From assembly GCA_019323015.1 (NCBI GenBank), contig JAHWHY010000006.1:1-64000 (forward strand): 64,000 bases of DNA, in the 5' to 3' direction. Numbering within the stretch: position 1 is the stretch's first letter; every line of letters starts with the position of its first letter. Both the position numbers and the translations under genes were made by a program. Source of the stretch: Candidatus Woesearchaeota archaeon (lineage in GTDB: Archaea; Nanobdellota; Nanobdellia; Woesearchaeales; ARS49). Under the pieces are notes generated by a model, which saw only the letters and a list, made by a program, of their open reading frames with translations, made no database searches and had not been told where the DNA came from. Shown in pieces: positions 48,864-57,039 of this stretch.

Positions 48864-49309
48864 AAATTTATCTAGGCTCTGATCATGGCGGTTTTAAATT
48901 AAAACAGCACATAAAGAAATATCTTAAGAGATTAAAGTATCAGGTTGTTGACAAGGGAAACACAAAGTATGTCATGACTGATGATTACCCTGATTATGGT
49001 TACAAGGTTGCTAAGGCTGTTCAGAAAGCTAAGGATGCCAAGGGTATTGTTTTCTGTGGCAGTGCAGAAGGCATTTGTATTGCAGCAAATAAGGTGAGAG
49101 GCATTCATGCGGTTCCTGTGTGGACTCTTGAGAATGCGAGGCTGAGCAGGCAGCATAATAATGCGAATGTTTTGTGCTTGTCTGGCTGGGGCTTGAATCC
49201 AAAAAAGGCTGAGAAGATTGTCAAGACCTGGCTTGAGACTGATTTTACTTTTGAGCCAAGGCATGTTCGCAGATTGAAAAAGATTGCTAGTATTGAAAAA
49301 CATGGTTAA
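48860..49309 (+). CDS. rpiB: ribose-5-phosphate isomerase B
   Basis: 149 residues: MKIYLGSDHGGFKLKQHIKKYL, DYPDYGYKVAKAV and IVFCGSAEGICIAANKVRGIHAV with the catalytic Cys in place. RpiB is the mainly bacterial isomerase type; most archaea use RpiA. Partner of rpe and transketolase in this operon. Confidence 0.94.
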   Translation: MKIYLGSDHGGFKLKQHIKKYLKRLKYQVVDKGNTKYVMTDDYPDYGYKVAKAVQKAKDAKGIVFCGSAEGICIAANKVRGIHAVPVWTLENARLSRQHNNANVLCLSGWGLNPKKAEKIVKTWLETDFTFEPRHVRRLKKIASIEKHG

Positions 49310-49958
49310 GAAACATATTGTTCCTGCTATTCTTGTTAAGAAGAAATCTGATTTAGTCAAGAAACTTAGAGGTGCAGCTCCTTATTGTCAGAGGGTTCAG
49401 ATTGATATAATCGATGGTAAGTTTGCAAACAATAAGACAATCGGTCCAAAGAGCATTAAGGGAGTTAGGACAAAACTAAAGAAGGAAATCCAGTTGATGG
49501 TTAAGGACATGGATAAGTATGTTGATGCTTTCATAAAACAAAAGCCTTGGATGATTATTTTTCATATTGAGTCCTGTAAAAACAAGAAGCATGTTGATGA
49601 ATTGATTAAAAAGATTAAAAAAGCAAAGATTAAGGCAGGCATTGGCTTGAGTCCTAAGACTCCTGCTTCTAAAGTAAAGCCGTTCCTTAAAAAAATTGAT
49701 TTAGTTCTGGTTATGACTGTTAAACCAGGATGGGGAGGCCAGAAATTCATCAAGAAGATGCTTCCTAAGATAAGGCAGTTAAGAAAGTGGGATAAAAAAA
49801 TAGATATAGAAGTTGATGGTGGCATAAAGCCTGGCACTGCTTGTCTTGCTGCAAAAGCAGGTGCTAATGTGTTTGTTGCTGGCGGAGCTATCTATAAAGC
49901 AAAAAGTATAAAAAGTGGTGTGCAACAATTAAAGAATGATGTAAGATGTATGACGTAA
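49302..49958 (+). CDS. rpe: ribulose-phosphate 3-epimerase
   Basis: 218 residues: HIVPAILVKKKSDLVKK (S replaced by V in the usual PSIL start), VQIDIIDGKFANNKTIGP with metal-binding Asp, FHIES for the His ligand, MTVKPGWGGQKFI (the MxVxPGxxGQ motif) and IEVDGGIKPGTACLAAKAGANVFVAGGAIY. Start at 49302 overlaps rpiB by 8 bases. Confidence 0.93.
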   Translation: MVKKHIVPAILVKKKSDLVKKLRGAAPYCQRVQIDIIDGKFANNKTIGPKSIKGVRTKLKKEIQLMVKDMDKYVDAFIKQKPWMIIFHIESCKNKKHVDELIKKIKKAKIKAGIGLSPKTPASKVKPFLKKIDLVLVMTVKPGWGGQKFIKKMLPKIRQLRKWDKKIDIEVDGGIKPGTACLAAKAGANVFVAGGAIYKAKSIKSGVQQLKNDVRCMT

Positions 49959-50848
49959 TTATTATTGGATGCGGGCCAGCAGGCTTGTCTGCTGCGATTT
50001 ACACTGCAAGAAGCCAGTTAAAGACTCTTGTTCTTGGTTCTAAGGAGAATTCAATGCTCTGGAAAGCTCATTTCATACAAAACTATTTTGGTGTTGAATT
50101 AGAAGGCAAGGAAATGCTTGAGAAAGGCATTGATCAGGCCAAGAAGCTTGGTGCTGAATTAGTTGAGGCAGAGGTTGTTGGTGCCAAGGGAAAAGATGGT
50201 TCTTTTACTGTTACAACAGAGGATAATAAAGAGTATGAAGGCAAGACAATTATTATTGCTACTGGTACTGCGTGTGCTCCTGCTGGAATAAAAGGTGAGA
50301 AAGAATTAACTGGAAAAGGCGTGAGCTACTGTGCTATCTGTGATGGTTTTTTCTATAAAGACAAGAAAATAGCAGTTATTGGCAATGGAAATTATGCTGC
50401 TCATGAAGCAATTGAATTATTGTCTTTCACAAAAGACATAACTGTTTTTTCTCAGGGAAAGGATTGGGAGATGTCTCCTGGGTTCAAGAAAGCTCTGGAA
50501 AAAAAGAAAGTTCAGCTAAGAAATGATAAGATTGCTGAGTTCAAGGGCAAGAACGCGCTTGAAGGTTTATTGATTGGTGATAAAGAAGAGAAGTTTGATG
50601 GTGTTTTTGTTGCAATGGGCACTGCTTCTGCCTTGAGTTTTGCGCAAAAATTAGGAATTGAAATTAAAAATAATGCTATTGTGATTGACAGGGAATGCAA
50701 CACTAATGTCAAGGGTGTTTTTGCTGCTGGCAACTGCACAGGATGCTATCCGCAGGTTGCTGTTGATGTTGGCGAAGGTTCTGCTGCTGGCTTGTCTGCA
50801 ATCAAGCTGGTTAAAGGCAAGGAAATGCATGTTGATTATTGCACCTAA
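49946..50848 (+). CDS. thioredoxin reductase-like protein, second copy
   Basis: 300 residues: GCGPAGLSAAIYTARS, VSYCAICDGFFYKDKK with CxxC (CAIC), GNGNYAAHEA in the NAD(P)H site and FAAGNCTGCYPQVAVDVGEGSAAG. In the nucleotide site GxGxxA replaces GGGNSA seen in the 20974 copy, hinting at different cofactor use or partner. Placed between rpe and transketolase, overlapping rpe by 13 bases. Confidence 0.88.
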   Translation: MYDVIIIGCGPAGLSAAIYTARSQLKTLVLGSKENSMLWKAHFIQNYFGVELEGKEMLEKGIDQAKKLGAELVEAEVVGAKGKDGSFTVTTEDNKEYEGKTIIIATGTACAPAGIKGEKELTGKGVSYCAICDGFFYKDKKIAVIGNGNYAAHEAIELLSFTKDITVFSQGKDWEMSPGFKKALEKKKVQLRNDKIAEFKGKNALEGLLIGDKEEKFDGVFVAMGTASALSFAQKLGIEIKNNAIVIDRECNTNVKGVFAAGNCTGCYPQVAVDVGEGSAAGLSAIKLVKGKEMHVDYCT

Positions 50849-50870
50849 CACAAACTCAGATGAGTTTGTG
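50849..50870 (+). terminator. hairpin after the TrxB-like gene
   Basis: CACAAACTC-AGAT-GAGTTTGTG is a perfect 9-bp hairpin starting at the base after the stop codon, followed by GGATAAAAAAATT. It probably ends or attenuates the aldolase-rpiB-rpe-trxB transcript. Confidence 0.55.
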
Positions 50871-50880
50871 GGATAAAAAA

Positions 50881-50917
50881 ATTGCACATTAAAGCACAAG
50901 GTTTAAACCTGTGCAAT
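50881..50917. promoter_or_regulatory. palindromic promoter region before transketolase
   Basis: ATTGCACA and TGTGCAAT flank GCAC-A-AGGTTT/AAACCT-GTGC, a nearly perfect inverted repeat centred on TTTAAA. This would serve as TATA box about 30 bases before the transketolase start, so a dimeric regulator bound here could block it. Confidence 0.5.
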
Positions 50918-50934
50918 TATTTTATAAAAAGAGG

Positions 50935-51774
50935 ATGAAAAAATTAACTGATATTAAAGACTTGAAGCTTATGGCTAACACTGTCCGCCAGGATATTATC
51001 AGGATGTTGGTCAAGGCTGGTTCTGGTCACTCTGCAGGCCCGCTGGGCATGGCTGATGTTTTCACAGCGTTATACTTTAATGTTCTTAAGCAGGATCCAA
51101 AAAAACCATTGGCTCCTAATAGAGACAGGTTGATTCTTTCTAATGGTCATATTGTTCCTGTTCGTTATGCTGCAATGGCAAGGGCAGGTTATTTTCCTGT
51201 CAGTGAATTGTCAACTTTAAGAAAATATGGGTCTAGATTGCAGGGCCATCCTAGCAGAAGATGGTTTCCTGCTATGGAAGCTGCTACAGGAAGCTTGGGC
51301 CAGGGTGTCTGTCTTGCAGTTGGCATGGCGTTAGCAGCAAAGCTTGACAAGAAAAAACATCATATTTACTGTGTGACTAGTGATGGCGAGCATGATGAGG
51401 GCAGCACTTGGGAAGCGATTAATGCTGCAAGCAAGTACAAATTAGATAATTTGATTTTCATACTTGATAGGAATCATATCCAGATTTGTGGTTATACATA
51501 CAATGTCTGGCCCTTGGAGCCGTTAAAGGCAAAATACAAGGCATTTAATTGGAATGTTATTTCAATCAATGGCAATGATTTTAAGCAGATTCTTAATGCA
51601 GTAAAGAAAGCAAAAAAATCCAAGAAACCAATTATAATAATTGCTAATGTTATTCCTGGTAAAGGTGTTTCATTTATGGAAAACAAGTATGAGTGGCATG
51701 GCAAGGCTCCTGATGAAAAGCAGGCAGAAAAAGCTTTGTCAGAATTAATTGAAGCGAGGGCTAAGATAAGATGA
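50935..51774 (+). CDS. transketolase, N-terminal subunit
   Basis: 279 residues: GHSAGPLGMADVFTALYF near 28, LILSNGHIVPVRYA, GSLGQGVCLAVGMAL and the thiamine diphosphate motif TSDGEHDEGSTWEAINAAS...NLIFILDRN near 145. Split transketolases of this size are common in archaea. Start at 50935 after GAGG. Overlaps the C-terminal subunit gene by 4 bases. Confidence 0.94.
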   Translation: MKKLTDIKDLKLMANTVRQDIIRMLVKAGSGHSAGPLGMADVFTALYFNVLKQDPKKPLAPNRDRLILSNGHIVPVRYAAMARAGYFPVSELSTLRKYGSRLQGHPSRRWFPAMEAATGSLGQGVCLAVGMALAAKLDKKKHHIYCVTSDGEHDEGSTWEAINAASKYKLDNLIFILDRNHIQICGYTYNVWPLEPLKAKYKAFNWNVISINGNDFKQILNAVKKAKKSKKPIIIIANVIPGKGVSFMENKYEWHGKAPDEKQAEKALSELIEARAKIR

Positions 51775-52664
51775 AGTCAACAAGAGATGGTTATGGTGAA
51801 GTGATTGTTGAGTTGGCTAAAAAGAACAAGAATATTGTAGCTCTTAGTGCAGATTTAACGCCTAGTGTAAGGTTAGATGCTTTTGCAAAGAAATTTCCTA
51901 AGAGATTTTTCCAGGCAGGTGTTGCAGAGGCTAATATGATTGGCATGGCTGTTGGTCTTGCTTTAGAAGGTAAGATTCCTTTTGTGTCTAGTTTTGCTGT
52001 TTTTGTTCCTAATCGCTGCTTGGATCACATTAGGCAGAGTGTTTGTTACACTAATGCTAATGTAAAGATTGTCTCTACTCATGCTGGGATGATTACAGGT
52101 CCTGATGGTGCTACTCATCAGGCTCTGGAAGATATTGCTGTCATGCGTGCTCTTCCTGACATGACTGTTATTGTTCCTTGTGATTATGACCAGGCAAAAA
52201 AAGCAATAACTGCTGTTGCCAAGCATAAGGGTCCTGTTTATGTTAGGTTGACTAGGCCTAAGACTCCTGACCTTCCTAAGCAGTCTTTCAAGATTGGCAA
52301 GGCTAATGTCTTGAGAAAAGGAAAGAATGTCACGATTATTGCCTGTGGTCCTGTTGTTTATGAATCTTTAGAAGCTGGAAAGAAAGTCAATGCTACTGTT
52401 ATTAATTGCCACACAATAAAGCCTTTGGATAAAGCAACTATTCTGAAGTATGCAAAGAAATCAAAAAAGATTGTCACTGTTGAAGACCATCAGATAAGGG
52501 GCGGCTTAGGCGGTGCAATAGCAGAATTATTAGGTGAAAACCATCCTGTTAAGTTGAAAAGAATTGGTGCAGATGGTTTTGGTGAGTCTGGTTCTGAAAA
52601 GGATTTAATGAAGAAGTTTGGATTGACTGTTTCTAATATTGTGAAATATTGCAGATTGAATTGA
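51771..52664 (+). CDS. transketolase, C-terminal subunit
   Basis: 297 residues: STRDGYGEVIVELAKKNKNIVALSADLTPS, FFQAGVAEANMIGMAVGLALEGKIPFVSSFAVFV, HAGMITGPDGATHQALEDIAVMRALP and C-terminal VTVEDHQIRGGLGGAIAELL. Forms the active enzyme with the subunit before it. Together with rpiB and rpe it gives a non-oxidative pentose phosphate route; a transaldolase gene is not seen. Confidence 0.94.
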   Translation: MKSTRDGYGEVIVELAKKNKNIVALSADLTPSVRLDAFAKKFPKRFFQAGVAEANMIGMAVGLALEGKIPFVSSFAVFVPNRCLDHIRQSVCYTNANVKIVSTHAGMITGPDGATHQALEDIAVMRALPDMTVIVPCDYDQAKKAITAVAKHKGPVYVRLTRPKTPDLPKQSFKIGKANVLRKGKNVTIIACGPVVYESLEAGKKVNATVINCHTIKPLDKATILKYAKKSKKIVTVEDHQIRGGLGGAIAELLGENHPVKLKRIGADGFGESGSEKDLMKKFGLTVSNIVKYCRLN

Positions 52665-52701
52665 TATTGTCTGGAAATAATTAAAATTGTAAATAAGAAA
52701 T

Positions 52702-53454
52702 TTAGTTTTGTGCTGCTCTTGTTACATATCCGTATTGGCTCTGTGTGTATGTGAATGGCCTTACATACTGTGCCGGTGCCTGTATCTCTCCTATCAGTAC
52801 TATGTCATCACTTGGTCTTGGGTCATTGTCATTCTTTGGTTCTTTTGTTATGATTACATAATCATACCCATCAAGGTATGTTGTTATCTTGTATGTCAGT
52901 GCTCCTACTCCGCCGAATATTGCCTTGAAAACTCCAAGGCTTGTCCTGTATCCGGTGCTTGAGGAATATAGCCATGCTTCGTATACTGTGTTGTCATTGT
53001 ATGAAGGCGCAATATCTTTTGTGCTGATTATTACTTCTCCTACTGCATTTGATCTTGATTGTGAACTGTAGATTCTTGCTGTTCCTCTTGGCGCGTATGG
53101 AGGGTATCCTCTTTCATATTCTTCCCAGCCTCCTGGTGGTGCCAGGTATACTGTCTGGTCTATTCTGTATGGTATGCTTCTTTGCTGTGCTCTTACATCG
53201 AGGTTTGTTACTCTGTCAATTCCGCCTCTTAGTGGGTCTGTGTATATGGAGTATGTGTATGGGTAGTCTGATTTGTAGTATGGGTCATATCCTTGCAAAG
53301 AGTGCCCGTATATTTGTTCTTTAGAGCCGTCTGTTTGGCTTTTCAGTACATCGCCGTAATCAACTATCTGCGTGTAAGGGTTATATGCTTCTACTATTGC
53401 TATGGCTGATAAGAACGCCATTACTGCAATTCCGAACATGATTATTTTTTTCAT
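52702..53454 (-). CDS. secreted protein, paralogue of the next gene
   Basis: 250 residues with a cleavable-type signal peptide (MKKIIMFGIAVMAFLSAIAIVEA) and a beta-rich domain with TVYEAWLYSSSTGYRTSLGVFKA...YVIITKEPKNDNDPRPSDDIVLIGEIQ. The Y-E-A-W-L...G-x-F...ITKE...V-L-x-GEI pattern is also in the neighbour and recalls the C-terminal domain of anti-sigma-K-like proteins. Tyr/Pro-rich first half. Overlaps its partner by 4 bases. Confidence 0.7.
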   Translation of the reverse strand: MKKIIMFGIAVMAFLSAIAIVEAYNPYTQIVDYGDVLKSQTDGSKEQIYGHSLQGYDPYYKSDYPYTYSIYTDPLRGGIDRVTNLDVRAQQRSIPYRIDQTVYLAPPGGWEEYERGYPPYAPRGTARIYSSQSRSNAVGEVIISTKDIAPSYNDNTVYEAWLYSSSTGYRTSLGVFKAIFGGVGALTYKITTYLDGYDYVIITKEPKNDNDPRPSDDIVLIGEIQAPAQYVRPFTYTQSQYGYVTRAAQN

Positions 53455-54248
53455 CTTATCAAGTCAAAGTACCTGTCGTAATATGATTGTGCACTTACAG
53501 GAGCCTCTGTTTTTCTTATTAATGGAATCTCTCCTAATAATACCACATCTCCTTGTGGTCCTTTTTGTCTCTCTGGAAAGTTCTCTTTTGTAACCATCAC
53601 AAATTCATATGGGTATAAGTCATTTGCTATTTCAAATTGCAGCGTGTTTAGCTGGCCTATTCCTGGGGGTATTATTCTTCCTATTGAAAGTGCAAATCCT
53701 GTGTCTTCATCTACAAGATATGCTTCATATATTTCATATGGCTCTAGTTCTGGAAGGTATCCTACTCTTAGGTATATTGTTGATCTTGGCATGTATGAGT
53801 GCTGTGTTTTTTGGCTGTCCCTGTTTGTCACGATTCTTACTGCTCCTGATGGCTGTCTTGGTAATAGCACGCTTCCCTGGTCATATGATGGTGCCTCTAT
53901 AGGTATCAGGTCTACGAATTCATCTAGTATCGGGTATCCCCTTACTCTTGGGTCATAGTTTCTTGTTGCCTGAGGATTCCTGCCTTGTATTATCCATTCA
54001 TTGTATGGCAGGTTTGAGTCTATTGATGTTGAGCCCTTGAATCCCCCTATTGTCTGTCTGGAGTTTGTTGCGTATTTTATTCCTGTCCAGCCGACTGGCC
54101 TGACAAACTGGTCTCCGAAGTATATGTCTCTTTTCTTTTCAGCAGAGAAAGTGTCTTTTTTGAAAGGCAGTGTCCATTGCTCTGCTGCAACAGACAAAGC
54201 TAGTATTGAGACAAATATGAGAATCACTAGTAATTTTGCTGTTCGCAT
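53451..54248 (-). CDS. secreted protein, paralogue
   Basis: 265 residues, signal peptide ending near SVAAEQ, a divergent first half (PFKKDTFSAEKKRDIYFGDQF) and the shared domain EIYEAYLVDEDTGFALSIGRI...YEFVMVTKENFPERQKGPQGDVVLLGEIP. First gene of the pair. Function unknown; probably cell-surface or exported. Confidence 0.7.
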   Translation of the reverse strand: MRTAKLLVILIFVSILALSVAAEQWTLPFKKDTFSAEKKRDIYFGDQFVRPVGWTGIKYATNSRQTIGGFKGSTSIDSNLPYNEWIIQGRNPQATRNYDPRVRGYPILDEFVDLIPIEAPSYDQGSVLLPRQPSGAVRIVTNRDSQKTQHSYMPRSTIYLRVGYLPELEPYEIYEAYLVDEDTGFALSIGRIIPPGIGQLNTLQFEIANDLYPYEFVMVTKENFPERQKGPQGDVVLLGEIPLIRKTEAPVSAQSYYDRYFDLIR

Positions 54249-54430
54249 TAGTTAACCTCTTTTCTTTCTTTATTATTATATAATTCCTTTATAAACTTTA
54301 TGTTTTTTTTCAGTAGTAGAAAACTTTAAAATATGCCTTTAAATAGGGGCCTTCTTGTGCCTTTGCCGTATACTTGTGTTGCTTTTGTAATTACACAGCT
54401 TTTTATACTTTGATTTCTTAGTTTTTATAT

Positions 54431-55279
54431 ATGAATATTGCAGATATTGTTTCAGATAAAAATTGGGGCTTGTTTTCTGAACCTGTGGTTTTTCCCAGTC
54501 TTGAGTCTGAAGGTGATAACATTTATGCCCCTTGTGTATTGCTCGAGGGCAGCAGGTTTAAGATGTGGTATGGGGGGCAGGGAAAGGATGGCCATGACAG
54601 GATTCATTATGCAGCGTCAAGCAATGGTGTTGATTGGGTGAAGAAGGGTGTTGTATTGGACAATAAAGATTCTTTGCATGTCAATGATCCTTCTGTTGTT
54701 TTGGTAGACAACACGTATTACATGTATTATAGCAGGGCGCATAAGAAAGATACAGAATGCAGGATATGTCTGGCAACTTCTGTTGATGGCATTGATTGGC
54801 AAAAAAGAGGAGAAGTGCTTGGCGTCAGTGATAGATCCTGGGATTCGCTTGAGGTTGCAAGACCTAGTGTTATTTATGAAGACAAAGTATTTAAGCTGTG
54901 GTATGACGGTTCTGATGGAAAAGACAGGCATGCGGGTTATGCAGTGTCTGAGGATGGGTTAAATTTCAAGAAGCACAATGATTATGTTTTGGATTCTGTC
55001 GGCGCAGTCAATGTGAATCGTGTAGGTGATAAGTATCTCATGCTTTTTGAGAGCAGAGAAGGAACATGGTGTGCTGTGGGAGATGATGAGCGCAAGTTTA
55101 ACAGCAAGCATTTGTTGATTGGCAGGTCTGGTTCAGTGCATGATGTTTTTGGCCATGTAACGCCTTTTCTTTTGCAGGGTGCAGACAGGATTGCTATATT
55201 TTTAGGAATGGCAGCATCAAAACAATGGTGCAATAACAGAATTGGGCTTGCAGCATTCACAGTTCAAACTCATCAATAA
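54431..55279 (+). CDS. five-bladed propeller, glycosidase-like (GH43/GH130-type)
   Basis: 282 residues with repeated blades containing FKMWYGGQGKDGHDRIHYAASSNGVDWVKKG, YYMYYSRAHKKDTECRICLATSVDGIDWQKRG and FKLWYDGSDGKDRHAGYAVSEDGLNFKKH. The WYxG...YAxSxDGxxW repeat is typical of beta-fructosidase-superfamily propellers. No signal peptide, so it may act inside the cell; catalytic acids cannot be assigned with certainty. Leaderless start about 25 bases after TTTTTATAC. Its end overlaps the convergent wHTH gene by 23 bases. Confidence 0.75.
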   Translation: MNIADIVSDKNWGLFSEPVVFPSLESEGDNIYAPCVLLEGSRFKMWYGGQGKDGHDRIHYAASSNGVDWVKKGVVLDNKDSLHVNDPSVVLVDNTYYMYYSRAHKKDTECRICLATSVDGIDWQKRGEVLGVSDRSWDSLEVARPSVIYEDKVFKLWYDGSDGKDRHAGYAVSEDGLNFKKHNDYVLDSVGAVNVNRVGDKYLMLFESREGTWCAVGDDERKFNSKHLLIGRSGSVHDVFGHVTPFLLQGADRIAIFLGMAASKQWCNNRIGLAAFTVQTHQ

Positions 55280-55529
55280 AACCAAGAATTAATTTATACT
55301 TTTCCAGGAATTTGAATCCCCTGTCTGTGAGTGTTATGAATTTCTTTCCTTTCTTGTCCTTTATTTCTTTTACTAATCCTTTTGACAATAATTCTTTGTA
55401 ATATTCTGTGAAGCTTTGCGAGGACAGGTTAGAGTATCTAAGCAAGGGTGTTGGTTTTACTGAATTGTGATTATCACTTATAATTTTTAGTATATCGTGA
55501 ATCACCTCTATCCTGTCTCGTTTTCTCAT
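55257..55529 (-). CDS. winged-helix transcription regulator, 90 aa
   Basis: A single winged helix: IEVIHDILKIISDNHNSVKPTPLLRYSNLSSQSFTEYYKELLSKGLVKEI with recognition helix near 35-50 and a wing KDKKGKKFITLTDRG. This short form is common in archaea. It follows a membrane protein gene divergent from the ABC exporter, whose promoter carries a strong palindrome, so it is a candidate regulator of that operon. Confidence 0.82.
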   Translation of the reverse strand: MRKRDRIEVIHDILKIISDNHNSVKPTPLLRYSNLSSQSFTEYYKELLSKGLVKEIKDKKGKKFITLTDRGFKFLEKYKLILGFIDEFEL

Positions 55530-55541
55530 TGGCCTTCAAGT

Positions 55542-56201
55542 TTATTTTGTCCACTTGGACACTTTATAGTAGATTATGCCGAATAATGCAATTGATATCA
55601 CTTCAAGAGCTATTCTTATCTCAAATCCAAGAACTCTTCCAGGAACCACCAGTATGAGGCTGATGATCCAGAACGCGAACATGAGGAAGTAAAGCAGGGC
55701 TGTTCTTGAGAATTTTGCTTTCTTGCTGCGTAAGACCAGGCTTAATACTATTGCAACGACAAGAAGAACTGCTTGTGTTATCAGGAATATTGGGGGTGAT
55801 AGTGCTGCTGCAACTGCTATCAGGACTGCGAGTATGTTTGCTGCAATGAAAAAATCCCTGCTTGAGAATCTTTTCCAGATTGTTGAGTAAATCAGGAAAA
55901 GAAGGGCCATTGTGCTGAAGTATGCTGTAAACAGTATCATTATAGGCATCATTGCCCCTCTTGGTATGTATATGGTGCCAATCCATCTGTCAGTCATTCT
56001 TATCAGGCTGAAGATGAATCTAAAGACATACGCTAGCCCAAAAAACAGAAAAGTGTTCCTGAAATAGGATATTCCTTTATGTTTTGTCAAATCATAGATT
56101 TCTTTTGTCTTGAAGTATATCAAGAAGCAAAGAAACAACACAATCAAGGTATATATCAGTTCTGTCGCGAACCATATTGGATTATGGAACATTGGAGGCA
56201 T
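55542..56201 (-). CDS. seven-helix membrane protein, 219 aa
   Basis: About seven membrane segments with few charged residues inside; starts MPPMFHNPIWFATELIYTLIVLFLCFLIY and has FRFIFSLIRMTDRWIG. Possibly a sensor: it is cotranscribed with the wHTH gene (12 bases) and divergent from the exporter. Family not recognised. Confidence 0.65.
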   Translation of the reverse strand: MPPMFHNPIWFATELIYTLIVLFLCFLIYFKTKEIYDLTKHKGISYFRNTFLFFGLAYVFRFIFSLIRMTDRWIGTIYIPRGAMMPIMILFTAYFSTMALLFLIYSTIWKRFSSRDFFIAANILAVLIAVAAALSPPIFLITQAVLLVVAIVLSLVLRSKKAKFSRTALLYFLMFAFWIISLILVVPGRVLGFEIRIALEVISIALFGIIYYKVSKWTK

Positions 56202-56246
56202 GTTATCACCTATTCATTGCAGGTATTTAAAGCTTTATAAAAACTG

Positions 56247-56280
56247 TGGACGTTAAGTGCACCTGTTCACTTTACGTCCA
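56247..56280. promoter_or_regulatory. palindromic operator before the ABC exporter
   Basis: TGGACGTTAAGTG and CACTTTACGTCCA form a 13-bp inverted repeat with one mismatch and an 8-base spacer. A TATA box TTATTTATAAAG follows at 56282-56293, so a bound dimer would overlap the BRE/TATA zone; the promoter of the divergent genes lies on the other side. Confidence 0.65.
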
Positions 56281-56313
56281 TCTTATTTATAAAGGGGAGG
56301 GGCTAAAACAGGT

Positions 56314-57039
56314 ATGATGAAGGCACAGAAGCTTATTCAGTTAGATAACGTATGGAAGGTTTACAAGATGGGGCAGGTTAAGGTCCCTGCTTTGAGGGGT
56401 GTTAATATTGACATCAATAAAGGTGATTTTGTTGCCATCATTGGAGCCTCTGGCTCTGGAAAGTCTACCATAATGAATTTGATTGGCTGCCTGGACATGC
56501 CTACCAAGGGAAGAGTGTTGCTGAAATCGCAGGACGTCTCAAGCCTTGACGAATCTGACTTGGCTTCCAAGAGGGGGAACACGATTGGTTTTGTTTTTCA
56601 GCAGTATAACTTGATTCCTTCTATGACTGCTTTTGATAATGTTCTTTTGCCTATGGATTTTCAGGAGATTAATGGCAGTGCTGCTAATGAAAGGGCAAAG
56701 AAACTGCTTTCTATTGTTGGCTTGAGTGACAAGATGTTTAACAAGCCCACTCAGTTGTCTGGTGGTGAGCAGCAGAGGGTCTCTATTGCGAGGAGTCTTG
56801 CGTGTGATCCTGAGATCATTCTTGCTGACGAGCCTACTGGTGCCTTGGACAGCGTCACAGGCAAGGAAATTTTGAATATGCTTTATGAATTATGGAGGCA
56901 GGACGGCAAGACAATCATCATAGTCACGCATGATTTGAGTCTTGCGAAATATGCGCGCACGATTATCGAGCTTAAGGATGGTCAGGTTCTTAAGGCGTAT
57001 CAAAATAAAAACATGATTGTGAGGAGGAGAAAAAAATGA
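56314..57039 (+). CDS. ABC transporter ATPase (MacB/LolD type)
   Basis: 241 residues: Walker [10 protein letters not shown] near 43, Q-loop [22 protein letters not shown], signature [16 protein letters not shown], Walker [14 protein letters not shown] and H-loop VTHD. LPM and the family features place it with MacB/LolD/FtsE-like exporters. Operon with 57036 and 58412, with 4-base overlaps. Confidence 0.95.
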   Translation: MMKAQKLIQLDNVWKVYKMGQVKVPALRGVNIDINKGDFVAIIGASGSGKSTIMNLIGCLDMPTKGRVLLKSQDVSSLDESDLASKRGNTIGFVFQQYNLIPSMTAFDNVLLPMDFQEINGSAANERAKKLLSIVGLSDKMFNKPTQLSGGEQQRVSIARSLACDPEIILADEPTGALDSVTGKEILNMLYELWRQDGKTIIIVTHDLSLAKYARTIIELKDGQVLKAYQNKNMIVRRRKK

